NCBI GenBank assembly: GCA_963576735.1
Contig: CAUYWD010000265.1
Span: 124,001-188,000 of the forward strand
DNA from: Bedellia somnulentella
Lineage: Eukaryota > Arthropoda > Insecta > Lepidoptera > Bedelliidae
Direction: 5' to 3'
Length of the DNA stretch: 64,000 nucleotides
Part shown: positions 35,639-45,549 of the stretch, piece after piece
How positions within the stretch are numbered: position 1 is the stretch's first letter
Layout of the letters: each line of letters begins with the position of its first letter
Program-made: the position numbers and the translations under genes
The notes under the pieces: generated by a model
Database searches by the model: none
What the model was told of the DNA's origin: nothing
The model's input: the letters and a program-made list of their open reading frames with translations, nothing else

Positions 35639-37565
35639 CGGACCAGCAATTTGGCTTCCGCGGCTGCCGCTCAGCGGTTGATGCGGTGCAATGCGTCCGC
35701 AATATAGCGGACGAGGCGGTCTCTCAGGGCGAGGTGGTGCTGGCAACCTCTTTGGACATAAAGAATGCCTTCAACACCTTGCCCTATTCGTGCATAAGGG
35801 AGGCACTTATCTATCACCAAGTGCCTCCCTATTTGAGGGAAATTCTCGAGTCGTACCTCTCGAACCGGCAAATCACTTATCCGGTTCGGGAGGGGTGGTG
35901 TCGTCGCGAAGTTACGTGCGGTGTTCCGCAGGGGTCAGTTTTAGGGCCGCTCCTGTGGAACATCGGGTATGATTGGGTTCTGCGCGGCGCCAACCTCTGG
36001 GGTGTTAAGGTAGTTTGTTATGCCGATGACACCCTGGTTACGGCTCGAGGGAAAACGTTTCGAGAGGCCGCCATCCGGGCTACGGCTGGCGTAGCCCAAG
36101 TGGTGCACCGCATCAAGCTGTTGGGCCTAGAAGTGGCCCTGAATAAATCCGAGGCCATGTGGTTTCATGGGCCTCGGAATCGCCCGCCGGTGGACTCCGC
36201 CATTGTAGTGGGCGGGGTGAGGATTGCCGTCGAGACAACGCTGCATTATTTGGGTTTAATTCTCGACGGCCGTTGGACCTTCCGCGCCCACTTCGAGCGC
36301 CTGGGGCCGAGATTGATAGTGGCAGCAGCGGCGCTTTGTAAGCTGCTGCCAAACCTGGGGGGCCCCAGGTCAGGTTGCAGGCAGCTATATGCGGGGGTCG
36401 TGCGGTCGATGGCCATGTACGGCGCCCCGATATGGGCTGACACCCTGGATGGGCCAAATGCGGCGTTGCTTCATGCGCCGCAAAGGCTCATGGCCACCAG
36501 GGTGTCGAGAGGCTACCGCACAGTCTCTCGCGAGGCTGCCTGCCTTATGGCGGGGTCGATGCCGTGGGACCTAGACGCGAAAGTCCTCGCGTCGACGTTC
36601 CACTGGCGGAAGGAACGGCGGGCTCAGGGTCACTGGCCCACGCAGAGGGAGACGGCTGCCTACCGCTTGGAGGTAGAGACGGCTGCCCGCGAGGCTTGGG
36701 CGCTAAGGCTTGCTGTGCCTAGCGCCGGGCATAGGACGGTGGAGGCAATTCTCCCCGTCTTCGAGCAGTGGTTGCAGCGGGGACACGGAGCTCTCAGTTT
36801 CCGGCTTACGCAGATACTTACAGGGCATGGTTGCTTTGGAAGGTATCTGTGGAGGCTGGGCAGGGAGCAGTCTGCCCGTTGCCATCACTGCGCGGTGTGT
36901 CCGGAGGACACGGCCCAGCATACCTTAGAGGTATGCCCTGCCTGGAGTGGAGAGAGGGCGATCCTCCAAGCGGAGATCGGCCCCGATTTGTCGTTGGGGG
37001 CCGTTGTGGCGGCCATGGTCGATCGGTCGTCTGCGTGGGCTGCGGTGGCCTCCTTTTGCGAGACTGTCATGCTTGCGAAGGAGGCCGCCGAGAGAGAGAG
37101 GGAGATTGCGGACCCAGCTCGGAGAAGGGTCCGCCGCCGTGGTGTTCGACACTAGCACCGCGGCTCCTGGTGCGTCCATTCGGACGTGAGGCCCCGTTAG
37201 TGTAGTCACAAATCTGCCTAGCGGGGTTTCAGAGGCAGGGGGTGCTCAGAGTGAGGGCTTCTGGGTGCCCATTAAAACCTGCCTCGAGAAGATCGGAGGC
37301 TCAGGGGTGGCCTTGAGTTTCCGAACAAGAAGAGGGCATAAGGGAGGGGATTTGTCTTACCCCTCCCGAGAAGTGCGCCAAAAGGCGTGGTGCGCGGGAC
37401 CGACGGTAGACTTCCTAGGGTGCTTCCCGTTGGTCCCGCACTAAATGCACCTAAGATGGCCACCCGTGGGGTTTTAGTCAGTAGAAGTCTGACATATCCC
37501 CGTCGCACCCTCATGCGGCGGGGAATCCATGAGGATTTCCCCACGTAAAAAAAAAAAAAAAAAAA
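35639..37565 (+). mobile_element. E10: 5'-truncated group A' element
   Basis: Begins inside the RT domain of ORF2 at GGTT|CGGACCAG. The rest is closest to E17. The 3' UTR keeps paired GGCCCCG.../CGGGG, GCAGG/CCTGC and GGAGGCTCA-type hairpins; cloverleaf 37465-37545; A-tail 37547-37565. It has no ribozyme. Confidence 0.9.
35641..37155 (+). pseudogene. Truncated ORF2, RT to C-terminus (E10)
   Basis: About 504 residues open from the junction: DQQFGFRGCRS, LDIKNAFNT, GVPQGSVLGPLLWN, YADDTLVTARG and the terminal CX2CX9HX4C knuckle (CHHCAVCPEDTAQHTLEVC). The endonuclease and the first RT motifs are missing because reverse transcription stopped early. It cannot act alone. It is closest to residues from about 535 on in E17. 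Confidence 0.9.
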
Positions 37566-37624
37566 GGTTAGGTTAGGTTAGGTTAGGTTAGGTTAGGTTA
37601 GGTTAGGTTAGGTTAGGTTAGGTT
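37566..37624 (+). repeat. Telomeric spacer, 59 bp
   Basis: GGTT(AGGTT)11, the same length as the spacer after E3. Confidence 0.95.
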
Positions 37625-38290
37625 CCCCCACATCCCCCACACGGTGCAGCCTTGTCGTGGCGTGGGGGCTCAGTAGCCCCGGGCTGGTCACCCGGGGTGA
37701 AGCCAATGCACCAAGGGTCCGCTTCTCTCCTCTGTTTTCAGAGTGATTAGTAAGCGGACTGGGTGAGGAGAAAACCTCGTTAAAAAATCAAGAGAACTCG
37801 TAACCCTGGCAGTCTTGCACTTCCCGGGCCGAGGGTCTTGCCGCGGCGTAGGCTTGACCGCGAGGAGTAAACCTCTATAAAAAATCGGAAGAGGAGTAAA
37901 CCTTCCGCAAAAATCCGAGGACAAAACCTCGTTAAAAAATCCGTGAGGTGGTGGGCTGCGACCGGCGGGTTGCAGTCTGCTACTCCGCAAGGAGAACCTC
38001 GAGGGGGTGGGCGTTTGGAACTTGTGGCCCAAACGCCTGCAGTGCTGAGGAAGCACAAGGAGGAGTGGGGGACTTTAAGTCCCCCGAGATGGGCTGCTTT
38101 TTGCAGCAGGTGCGTGGAGTCTGTGGATGTTGCCTACGGTAAAGTTGCCAGGGACTCCACACATGTGTACCATAGGTGGCCACCGTGGGGTTTTAGTCGG
38201 TAAGAGTCCGACATACCTTCGTCACCCCGCCGGGTGATGTCGGATCCATGAGGATTTCCCCACGAAAAAAAAAAAAAAAAAAAAAAAAAA
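37625..38290 (+). mobile_element. E11: short non-autonomous element, type a, with 5' partial duplication
   Basis: CCCCCACAT (37625-37633) precedes the true 5' end at 37634. The body is almost identical to E6 and E15. Cloverleaf 38184-38264; A-tail 38265-38290. It is followed, after only GGTT, by group B element E12, paralleling the E2-E3 order. Confidence 0.86.
37634..37712 (+). ncRNA. HDV-like ribozyme, E11
   Basis: P2 GGTGCA/TGCACC; P4 as in E6. It is preceded by a 9-nt duplicated 5' end. Confidence 0.84.
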
Positions 38291-38294
38291 GGTT
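38291..38294 (+). repeat. Minimal telomeric spacer GGTT
   Basis: Four bases between the E11 A-tail and E12. Confidence 0.85.
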
Positions 38295-38375
38295 CCCCCA
38301 CATGGTGCAGCCTTGTCGTGGCGTGGGGGCTCAGTAGCCTCGGGCAATCCAGTCCGGGGTGAAGCCAATGGCATC
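38295..38375 (+). ncRNA. HDV-like ribozyme, E12
   Basis: Same weak P2 as E3 (GGTGC with GCATC, one G-U pair). Confidence 0.7.
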
Positions 38376-38772
38376 GAGGTGGGTCCGCTTCTCTCCTCTG
38401 CTTCCAGAGGTAGCAGTAAGCGGACGAGAAGCCACTGCACTTCATGTGCTTGGCTAATCGAGTCGTCTTTCCCGCATCGGGTTTATTTAGTGGAGTTTAG
38501 CCCCGGCGTCTGTCTCACATTGAGCGGCCTGGTGGTTAGGGGGCGGCAGTTTCGTTACGTCACTGTCGGCCAACCCGTAAACTTACTTGTAAGAACGGGG
38601 GCTCAGGCCACTGAGGTCTGAGCCGCGAGGAAGAAAACCTCTGTAAAAAATTACCCCAATCCTAAGGTTGGCGTGCCGAGAGGATGAATGGCTGGAGGGT
38701 CTCCAGTCCCTAGCGCGGGTGATAGGGAGAACTCGTTAGTAGGCCGAGTATAAAATTGCCTACTAATTTTAA

Positions 38773-40725
38773 ATGATGAGTGTTAATAGAAAACAAATAC
38801 CCCAGGAGGGTACCACCGGCTCCACCGGTGGAGAATCCCTCCCTGCATCGAAAGATGTAGGCTGCCCTTCGTATTCTGGGGGGGGCACCACCCATCCACC
38901 TAGATCAATAGATCTAGAGACTCGCTTGAGTCAAAATCGCTACGCTGTACTTGACAGTCGTCCAAGTTCAGCTCAAGGTGCTAACAGGGAACTCGATGAT
39001 GGAGAAATGAGTGATTCTTCAATTCGTTCCTCTGCTTCTATTTTGTCTTCCGTCTCAGCGGTGTCAATGGCATCACGGAAGCGAAAAAGTGGCTCTCGGA
39101 TGAGCACTATCTCATCCCAAAGGAGAAAGGTTGTGTCAAAGGCTGGTGAGTTTGCTGAACCTTTTCCAGCCGATGATGTTTCAGCTGATGACGTGGACTG
39201 GTCAGTGGACTTGAAAGCGCAACCTACTGCCGAAGTGGGTGCCAGAGCATTGGAAGCGGCAACAAAAGTTATAAATGTGGCCGATAAGTCAAGGAACTTG
39301 AAGGGAACTTTTGTGCGGGACCTTAAAGCAGCGGCACGGCTTTTCGAAGCGGCTACTGCTGAACTGACGCAACGGTCGTCCGACCACTTTAACGAAGAGC
39401 GCTTGCAGCAGGAAAACTTTGAGCTTAGAGCCCGAGTAGCTGCCCTAGAGGAAAAAATAGGGCGTATGACTGAGCACGAAAACTCTCCAAGCAGAGTGAG
39501 TCCAAGGTCCTCACAACCAAAAGCTGCTGCTCCAAGCCCGATAGCTTTAGAGGCAATAGAGGCGCTCATAACAGAAAAGCTGAATGCTTTCATGAATGAG
39601 CTGTTTCCACAGAGAGCTATAAGGCCTCCTTTAGGCAGGCAAAATGCACCAAATAAAGAGAAGGCAGTGGAAATAAATAAGCCCACAAAATCTCAAAGAG
39701 CGCGCAAGCGGAGAACACCCATGCAGCCCTCCGTTGCTGAACTACCAGCGGTGCCGAGGCTTAATGTTCCTGCACAAAAACCGCAATCGGAATCATGGGC
39801 AACAGTAGCTGGCCGGAGGGCCAAAAAGACTCAAGGGAATACGAAACAGCCAAAGTCTGCGTCTCAGACTAAAGCTGTTTCAAAAAATAAAGGTAATAAG
39901 CGAAAGCCTCCAAAACCTCCGAAAAACGCTGTTATTACTGTCACCGTTCCAGGGGGTTCCAACACTTCATACGCTGAGGTCATGGACACGGCTAAGCAGC
40001 GGATCAATTTGAAGGATCTCGGGATAACCGCTGTTCGCCAAAAGCTGACAGCCACTGGAGGGCTCCTTCTGGAAGTACCCGGCCCGGAAAGTGTCACTAA
40101 GGCAGATGCGCTAGCAACGCGTATGACAGCTGCTTTAGCTGAATTCAACGTCCATATAGCCCGCCCCATCAAATGTGGTGAAATGAGGGTGATGGACTTA
40201 GACGAATCTATGACTGCTGGGCAAATAGCTCATGCCATAGTGGAATTGAGTGGTTGTTCTCCGAATGACATAAAGGTGGGAGAAATTAATAAAGGAAGCA
40301 ACAGACTTGGTTCTGTATGGGTCAAATGCCCTTTAAAAGTGGTTCATACATTAGCGAAAGCTAAAGTGTTGCAGGTAGGATGGGTACTTACGCGTGTAGA
40401 AGTATTGCCCACTCGAACATTGCAATGTTATAAATGCTTGGAGCCTGGTCACGTAAGAATCCAATGCAAAAGCACCGTTGATCGTGGGGACCGGTGCTAT
40501 AAGTGCGGTGAGAGTGGCCACAAAGCACGTCAATGCGTAGCCGTTGCTGCGAATTGTCCGCTATGCACCGACCTAGGTAGGCAATCTGACCACCGTCTGG
40601 GGACAAAAAAGTGTCAACCGATGTCAGATAAAGGCAAGAGGAAAGGCCAGCTGGAGAGTTTGAAGACCACTCTGATGCCGGCTGCAGTGAGCACATGCTC
40701 GCAGGGAGGAGCTATGGATGTTTAA
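38773..40725 (+). CDS. ORF1 protein, group B (E12)
   Basis: 650 residues, shorter than group A. The leader PQEGTTGSTGGESLP overlaps an RNA fold at 38805-38886. It has basic SRKRKSGSR, a coiled-coil region (RLQQENFELRARVAALEEKIG), a basic stretch (QRARKRRTP), ESWATVAGRRAKK, a conserved pre-knuckle domain, and three knuckles (CYKCLEPGHVRIQC, CYKCGESGHKARQC, CX2CX8HX6C). There is no KRGRGRPP. It stops with TAA at 40723-40725, 28 nt after the ORF2 ATG. Confidence 0.92.
   Translation: MMSVNRKQIPQEGTTGSTGGESLPASKDVGCPSYSGGGTTHPPRSIDLETRLSQNRYAVLDSRPSSAQGANRELDDGEMSDSSIRSSASILSSVSAVSMASRKRKSGSRMSTISSQRRKVVSKAGEFAEPFPADDVSADDVDWSVDLKAQPTAEVGARALEAATKVINVADKSRNLKGTFVRDLKAAARLFEAATAELTQRSSDHFNEERLQQENFELRARVAALEEKIGRMTEHENSPSRVSPRSSQPKAAAPSPIALEAIEALITEKLNAFMNELFPQRAIRPPLGRQNAPNKEKAVEINKPTKSQRARKRRTPMQPSVAELPAVPRLNVPAQKPQSESWATVAGRRAKKTQGNTKQPKSASQTKAVSKNKGNKRKPPKPPKNAVITVTVPGGSNTSYAEVMDTAKQRINLKDLGITAVRQKLTATGGLLLEVPGPESVTKADALATRMTAALAEFNVHIARPIKCGEMRVMDLDESMTAGQIAHAIVELSGCSPNDIKVGEINKGSNRLGSVWVKCPLKVVHTLAKAKVLQVGWVLTRVEVLPTRTLQCYKCLEPGHVRIQCKSTVDRGDRCYKCGESGHKARQCVAVAANCPLCTDLGRQSDHRLGTKKCQPMSDKGKRKGQLESLKTTLMPAAVSTCSQGGAMDV
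38805..38886 (+). promoter_or_regulatory. Folded RNA element overlapping ORF1 start (E12)
   Basis: Outer GGAGGG/CCCTCC; inner ACCGG/CCGGT; hairpin TGCATC-GAAA-GATGTA; last hairpin GCCC/GGGC around TTCGTATTCT. The E3 copy lies at 9842-9923 with the same helices. Confidence 0.62.
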
Positions 40726-43700
40726 AATTCACTCTGAAAATCCTTCAAGCCAACCTGAACCACTGCCGGGGGGCGCAGGATCTTCTTCTGCAGAACCTCT
40801 CGGAACGTTCAGTTGCTGTGGCCGTTGTATCAGAGCCATACGTCATACCGAATCACCCCCGCTGGTTTGGCGATGTAACTGGCTGTGTTGCAATACACTG
40901 GGGCGGACAAAGTAACAATTTGCCAATGTCACTTCTTCAAAATGGTCAAGGATGGGTAGCAGTTTCATGGGGCTCCTTGGCAATAGTAGGCTGCTACATA
41001 TCTCCAAACTGTAGTCTGGCTGAGTACGAAACATACTTAGACGGACTTTCTGTATGTGTTCGCGGTCTGGTTTCTGACTCGATAATAGTCCTTGGCGATT
41101 TCAACGCTCGCTCACACGTGTGGGGAGACACCACAACTGAGCCAAAAAGTGACACTCTACTTGAATGGGCTGCGGAACTAAACCTTGGGCTTCTAAATCA
41201 GGGTTCTGTCCCGACTTGCATGAGATGGCAAGGGGAGTCCATCGTCGACCTATCTTGGGCAAGTCCATCTGCTTCTCGACAATTGACCGGGTGGAGAGTT
41301 TTAGACGGTGAAACTACACTTTCAGACCACCAGTATATTGAGATGGTAATAAATGTGAGGCTTCCTACTACTGGTCACAGCCCTCAAAACACTAAGCCCC
41401 GACGATGGTCTCTCCAGAAACTTAATCGAGACCTACTTCTGGCCGCTGCAAACACTGCTGCTTGGGCTGAAGCGGACGAAGAACCTGATCCAGAAACTGA
41501 AGCTGCCTGGTTTCGTGATACGATGACTTCTATCTGCGATGCCTCCATGCCCCGAAGTAGGCCTGCAATGAACAGAAATCAGTACTGGTGGTCCAATGAA
41601 ATAGCACGTCTTCGTAATGTGTGCTCGTCCAGCAGACGCCAATACACTCGAGCCCGCAGAAGACGGCGATCTACCGCCGAAGAGAAAGCCGCAGCCTACG
41701 CTGTTTATAGAGAGGCGACAATTGCACTGCAAACAGCGATAGCGGACGCCAAAGCCAGATCATGGAAAGAACTATTAGAAGGTCTAGACAGGGACCCATG
41801 GGGGCGTCCATATAAGATGGTAATGGGCAAGCTCCGCCCGTGGGTTCCTCCTCTTACTGAAACTCTGGACATGAACTTTACTGCAACGGTGGTAACAACA
41901 CTGTTTCCTAGGTCTACAGGGGAACATTCAAATGAGCCGGATCATGTACACCCACCTTCATCCTCTGAAGAAGACGCCGTGACACCGGAGGAGTTACGGT
42001 GGGCCCTGAAACGGATAGGTGCAAAAAATACAGCTCCGGGCCCAGATGGAATCCCAGGTAGGGCATTGGTTTTAGCGCTCACAGTTCTAGGTGAAAGAAT
42101 GCGGCTTCTGCTAACTAACTGCCTTCGCCGTGGAGTCTTTCCTTCAGATTGGAAACAAGCAAAGTTAGTTTTACTGCGGAAAGAGGGTAGAACTTCAGAG
42201 TCACCCTCGGCATACCGACCCATTTGCTTGTTGGATGAGATTGGGAAGCTGTTTGAGCATATAATCGCAGGCCGTCTAAATGACCATTTATCAAACACAG
42301 GCCCAAATCTCTCTGAATGCCAGTTTGGATTTCGAAAGGGGCGCTCCACTATAGATGCCATCCTTCATCTACGCTCACGGTCGGAAGAAGCCATAGATCG
42401 GGGGAGGGTTGTGCTAGCCGTAAGTTTAGACATTGTGAACGCTTTCAATACTGTTCCGTGGCAAGCAATACGAGAGGCACTAGAGCATCACAACTTTCCG
42501 TCTGACTTGTACAGAATCGTGGATGCATATCTGAGCAATAGGTCTATAACTTATGTGGGAAGGAATGGTTATTCTGTTCAGAGAGAGGTGGACCGCGGGG
42601 TACCTCAAGGTTCCGTGCTTGGGCCATTACTATGGAACCTTGCATACGACTCCATTCTACGCACAACACTACCAGAAGGGACAAGCCTAATCTGTTATGC
42701 GGATGACACCCTTGTGATTGTGGAGGAAGAATCGTTTGAAAGAACCGCTCGACTCGCTGAACTAAGTGTGGCACGGGTTGTTTCAAAGATCGAAGATCTT
42801 GGTCTAAAGGTAGCACCACAAAAAACAGAGGCTATATGGTTTCATAACCTTCACAGAGGCGAAACACCACCGGATACAACAATCCGAGTCCAAAACGCTG
42901 CTGTTGAGGTGGGGCAGTTTATGAAATATTTGGGTGTCGTACTGGATAGCCGTTGGGAATTCGTGGAACACTTTGAGCGCCTAACCCCACGGATTCAGAG
43001 GGTAGCGGGTGCTATGCACCGGTTGCTACCAAATCTCGGGGGGCCAAGGGAAGAAGTCCGCCGGCTGTACGCCGGTGTTTTGCGGTCTATAGCTGTTTAT
43101 GCAGCTCCAGTCTGGTCCGACAAGTTATCAAGGCGTTGTAGGGCTAAACTACTAAGTGCACAACGACTAATAGCTTTAAGAGTCTCTAGAGCCTATCGCA
43201 CGGTCTCTTACGATGCAGCAACACTTCTGGCTCGAATACCACCTCTCGACATTCTTGCTGACCTGGAGTCGAAAGTGTACCATCGTACCCGTAATGCTAA
43301 TAGGGACGGGACAGAAAGGGAGCTTAGAACTCTTCGTAATCAATCCCGGAGACAAGCGCTTGTTATATGGCGAGAGAGATTAGAAGAGCCTCCTTCTGTA
43401 AGGAGACGTACTATCAGCGCAATCCTTCCAAATTTCAGAAATTGGTTAGATCGGTCGAGTGGTAGCCTTACTTATAGGCTCACTCAAATACTTACTGGAC
43501 ACGGCTGTTTTGGCGAGTACTTAAACAGAATTGGGCGTGAGCAAACAGCACAATGTCACCACTGTGGAGCATCCTGTGATTCTGCTCAACACACACTCGA
43601 AAGTTGCCCAGCATGGGCCAATGAGCGACACATCTTAGTCCGAACAATTGGTCAAGATCTCTCCCTACCGAGTGTAGTAAAAACTATGCTGGAAAGTGGA

Positions 43701-43835
43701 GAAAATTGGAGCGCCGTTGTCTCTTTTTGCGAAGCAGTCATGCTACAAAAAGAGGCAGCTGAGCGGGACCGGGAGAGGACCGATCCCAATCGACGGCAAA
43801 GACGACGCAGGGGCGGTGGTGCACTCCGTCCCTGA
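40695..43835 (+). CDS. ORF2: endonuclease + reverse transcriptase, group B (E12)
   Basis: 1046 residues. VSEPYV, LGDFNARS, SDHQY, LDIVNAFNT, GVPQGSVLGPLLWN, YADD and the CX2CX8HX4C knuckle are intact. The ATG at 40695 lies inside ORF1, in the -1 frame. The segment from about residue 455 to 720 is clearly more different from E3 than the flanking parts, which suggests a mosaic origin. Confidence 0.93.
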   Translation: MLAGRSYGCLKFTLKILQANLNHCRGAQDLLLQNLSERSVAVAVVSEPYVIPNHPRWFGDVTGCVAIHWGGQSNNLPMSLLQNGQGWVAVSWGSLAIVGCYISPNCSLAEYETYLDGLSVCVRGLVSDSIIVLGDFNARSHVWGDTTTEPKSDTLLEWAAELNLGLLNQGSVPTCMRWQGESIVDLSWASPSASRQLTGWRVLDGETTLSDHQYIEMVINVRLPTTGHSPQNTKPRRWSLQKLNRDLLLAAANTAAWAEADEEPDPETEAAWFRDTMTSICDASMPRSRPAMNRNQYWWSNEIARLRNVCSSSRRQYTRARRRRRSTAEEKAAAYAVYREATIALQTAIADAKARSWKELLEGLDRDPWGRPYKMVMGKLRPWVPPLTETLDMNFTATVVTTLFPRSTGEHSNEPDHVHPPSSSEEDAVTPEELRWALKRIGAKNTAPGPDGIPGRALVLALTVLGERMRLLLTNCLRRGVFPSDWKQAKLVLLRKEGRTSESPSAYRPICLLDEIGKLFEHIIAGRLNDHLSNTGPNLSECQFGFRKGRSTIDAILHLRSRSEEAIDRGRVVLAVSLDIVNAFNTVPWQAIREALEHHNFPSDLYRIVDAYLSNRSITYVGRNGYSVQREVDRGVPQGSVLGPLLWNLAYDSILRTTLPEGTSLICYADDTLVIVEEESFERTARLAELSVARVVSKIEDLGLKVAPQKTEAIWFHNLHRGETPPDTTIRVQNAAVEVGQFMKYLGVVLDSRWEFVEHFERLTPRIQRVAGAMHRLLPNLGGPREEVRRLYAGVLRSIAVYAAPVWSDKLSRRCRAKLLSAQRLIALRVSRAYRTVSYDAATLLARIPPLDILADLESKVYHRTRNANRDGTERELRTLRNQSRRQALVIWRERLEEPPSVRRRTISAILPNFRNWLDRSSGSLTYRLTQILTGHGCFGEYLNRIGREQTAQCHHCGASCDSAQHTLESCPAWANERHILVRTIGQDLSLPSVVKTMLESGENWSAVVSFCEAVMLQKEAAERDRERTDPNRRQRRRRGGGALRP

Positions 43836-44241
43836 TACTTTCCTCACACCCTGTAGCGTTGGGTGGAAGAATAGACCTACAGCATTTTCCCGCTTGGCGT
43901 AAGAGGCAGCCTAAAGGAACAACAGCAGATCGTAGGCGTCCGATGTAGGGACATTAGACGTCATACCAGCGATCTCGAGATGTAAATAACAATCTTTGAT
44001 CGATTGCTACCAAGCTGGAGGTCTGGGGACTATAAAAATCCCCAGTGAAGTGCCCCATAGGGCGCGTACAAGGGAGTCATTGGTGTGTTCGGCGAGATCC
44101 CTATGACTCCCAACAAGTGCTGAGGTTGGCCAACGAGGGGGTTTTAGTGGGTAGAAATCCCACATAACCCGAACATGTCCCTATCATGTCCGGGTATCTT
44201 TCTGAAGATTTCCCCCTCGGAAAAAAAAAAAAAAAAAAAAA

Positions 44242-44270
44242 GGTTAGGTTAGGTTAGGTTAGGTTAGGTT
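44242..44270 (+). repeat. Telomeric spacer, 29 bp
   Basis: GGTT(AGGTT)5. Confidence 0.95.
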
Positions 44271-44349
44271 CCCCCACACGGTGCAGCCTTGTCGTGGCGT
44301 GGGGGCTCAGTAGCCCCGGACTAGCCACCCGGGGTGAAGCTAATGCACC
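44271..44349 (+). ncRNA. HDV-like ribozyme, E13
   Basis: P2 GGTGCA/TGCACC. P4 CCCCGG/CCGGGG has an A-C mismatch where E7 has A-U. Confidence 0.82.
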
Positions 44350-45078
44350 GAGGTGGCGTCGCTCCCAGTATCCCTCTTATTAGGAGAGGGGACAGGGGAA
44401 GCGACGCAGATCGTAACCCCAGCAACAGTTGTAGCCGCTGTTGCTGGGACCGAGGGCCTTGCCGTCACCGGCAGGTCGCGAGGAGTCAACCTCTATAAAA
44501 AATCGGAGGAGAAAACCTCGTTAAAAATCATGGGGTGGGTTGCTCCCGTTTTCCTTTCGAGGTGTAGAGAGGGAACGGGAGCAAGAGGGGAACTCGTAAC
44601 CCTGGCAGTATTGCACTACCAGGGCCGAGGGTCTTGCCGTGGTGTAGGCTTGACCGCGAGGAGTAAACCTCTATAAAAAATCGGAAGAGGAGTAAACCTT
44701 CCGCCAAAATCCGAGGACAAAACCTCGTTAAAAAATCCGTGAGGTGGTGGGCTGCGACCGGCGGGTTGCAGTCTGCTACTCCGCAAGGAGAACCTCGAGG
44801 GGGCGGGCGTTTGGAACGTGTGGCCCAAGCGTCTGCGGTGCTGAGGAAGCACAAGGGGGAGTGGGGGACTTCAAGTCCCCCGAGATGGACGCCGAGAGGC
44901 GTGGTGCGCGGGATTGGAGGTAGACTGCCACGGGCGTTCCCACCAATCCCGCATCAAAGCACCGAAGAAGGCCACCGTGGGGTTTTAGTCGGTAAGAGTC
45001 CGACATACCTTCGTCACCCCGCCGGGTGACGTTGGATCCATGAGGATTTCCCCACGACAAAAAAAAAAAAAAAAAAAA
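44271..45078 (+). mobile_element. E13: short non-autonomous element, type b
   Basis: Near-identical to E7 without its 9-nt 5' duplication. Cloverleaf 44976-45056; A-tail 45059-45078. The repeated CGTAACCC...CCTCTATAAAAAATC blocks are kept. Confidence 0.86.
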
Positions 45079-45097
45079 GGTTAGGTTAGGTTAGGTT
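45079..45097 (+). repeat. Telomeric spacer, 19 bp
   Basis: GGTT(AGGTT)3. Confidence 0.95.
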
Positions 45098-45108
45098 CCC
45101 CCACACGG

Positions 45109-45188
45109 CCCCCACATGGTACAGCCTTGTCGTGGCGTGGGGGCTCAGTAGCCTCGGGCAATCCAGCCCGGGGTGAAGCCAATGTACC
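45109..45188 (+). ncRNA. HDV-like ribozyme, E14
   Basis: P2 GGTACA/TGTACC, P4 as in E1. The 11-nt duplicate upstream is of the ACGG type and so came from a different RNA. Confidence 0.85.
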
Positions 45189-45549
45189 GAGTAGGCGTCG
45201 TTGTTAAGTTAGAACCTGGCGTTTGTGTCGTATCGGTCGGCCAGGTTCTGTCCTGCGTTCGGCGTTCGGTCCCAGCGACTGTCCACATTGGGCGGCTGGT
45301 GATGGAGGGGCGGTAGTGTCTTCATGATACTGCCGGCCAACCCGTAAGCCCACTTCGGTGGGAACGGGGGCTCAGGCCACTGAGGTTCGGGCTGCGAGGA
45401 AGAAAACCTCTATAAAAAAAAATTACCCTAATCCCAAGGTTGACGTGCCGAGGGGATGAATGGCTGGTAGGTATCCAGTGCCTAGCGTCAGGGAATGGGG
45501 GGATAGCTCGATGGTAGGCCGAGGGTAAAATTGCCTACCACATTATGAA

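Larger units (their letters stand above)
38295..44241 (+). mobile_element. E12: full-length group B element
   Basis: The intact version of E3: ribozyme, continuous ORF1, ORF2 overlapping by 31 nt, cloverleaf 44134-44219, A-tail 44221-44241. Both ORFs are open and motifs complete, so it is a candidate active copy. Confidence 0.93.
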
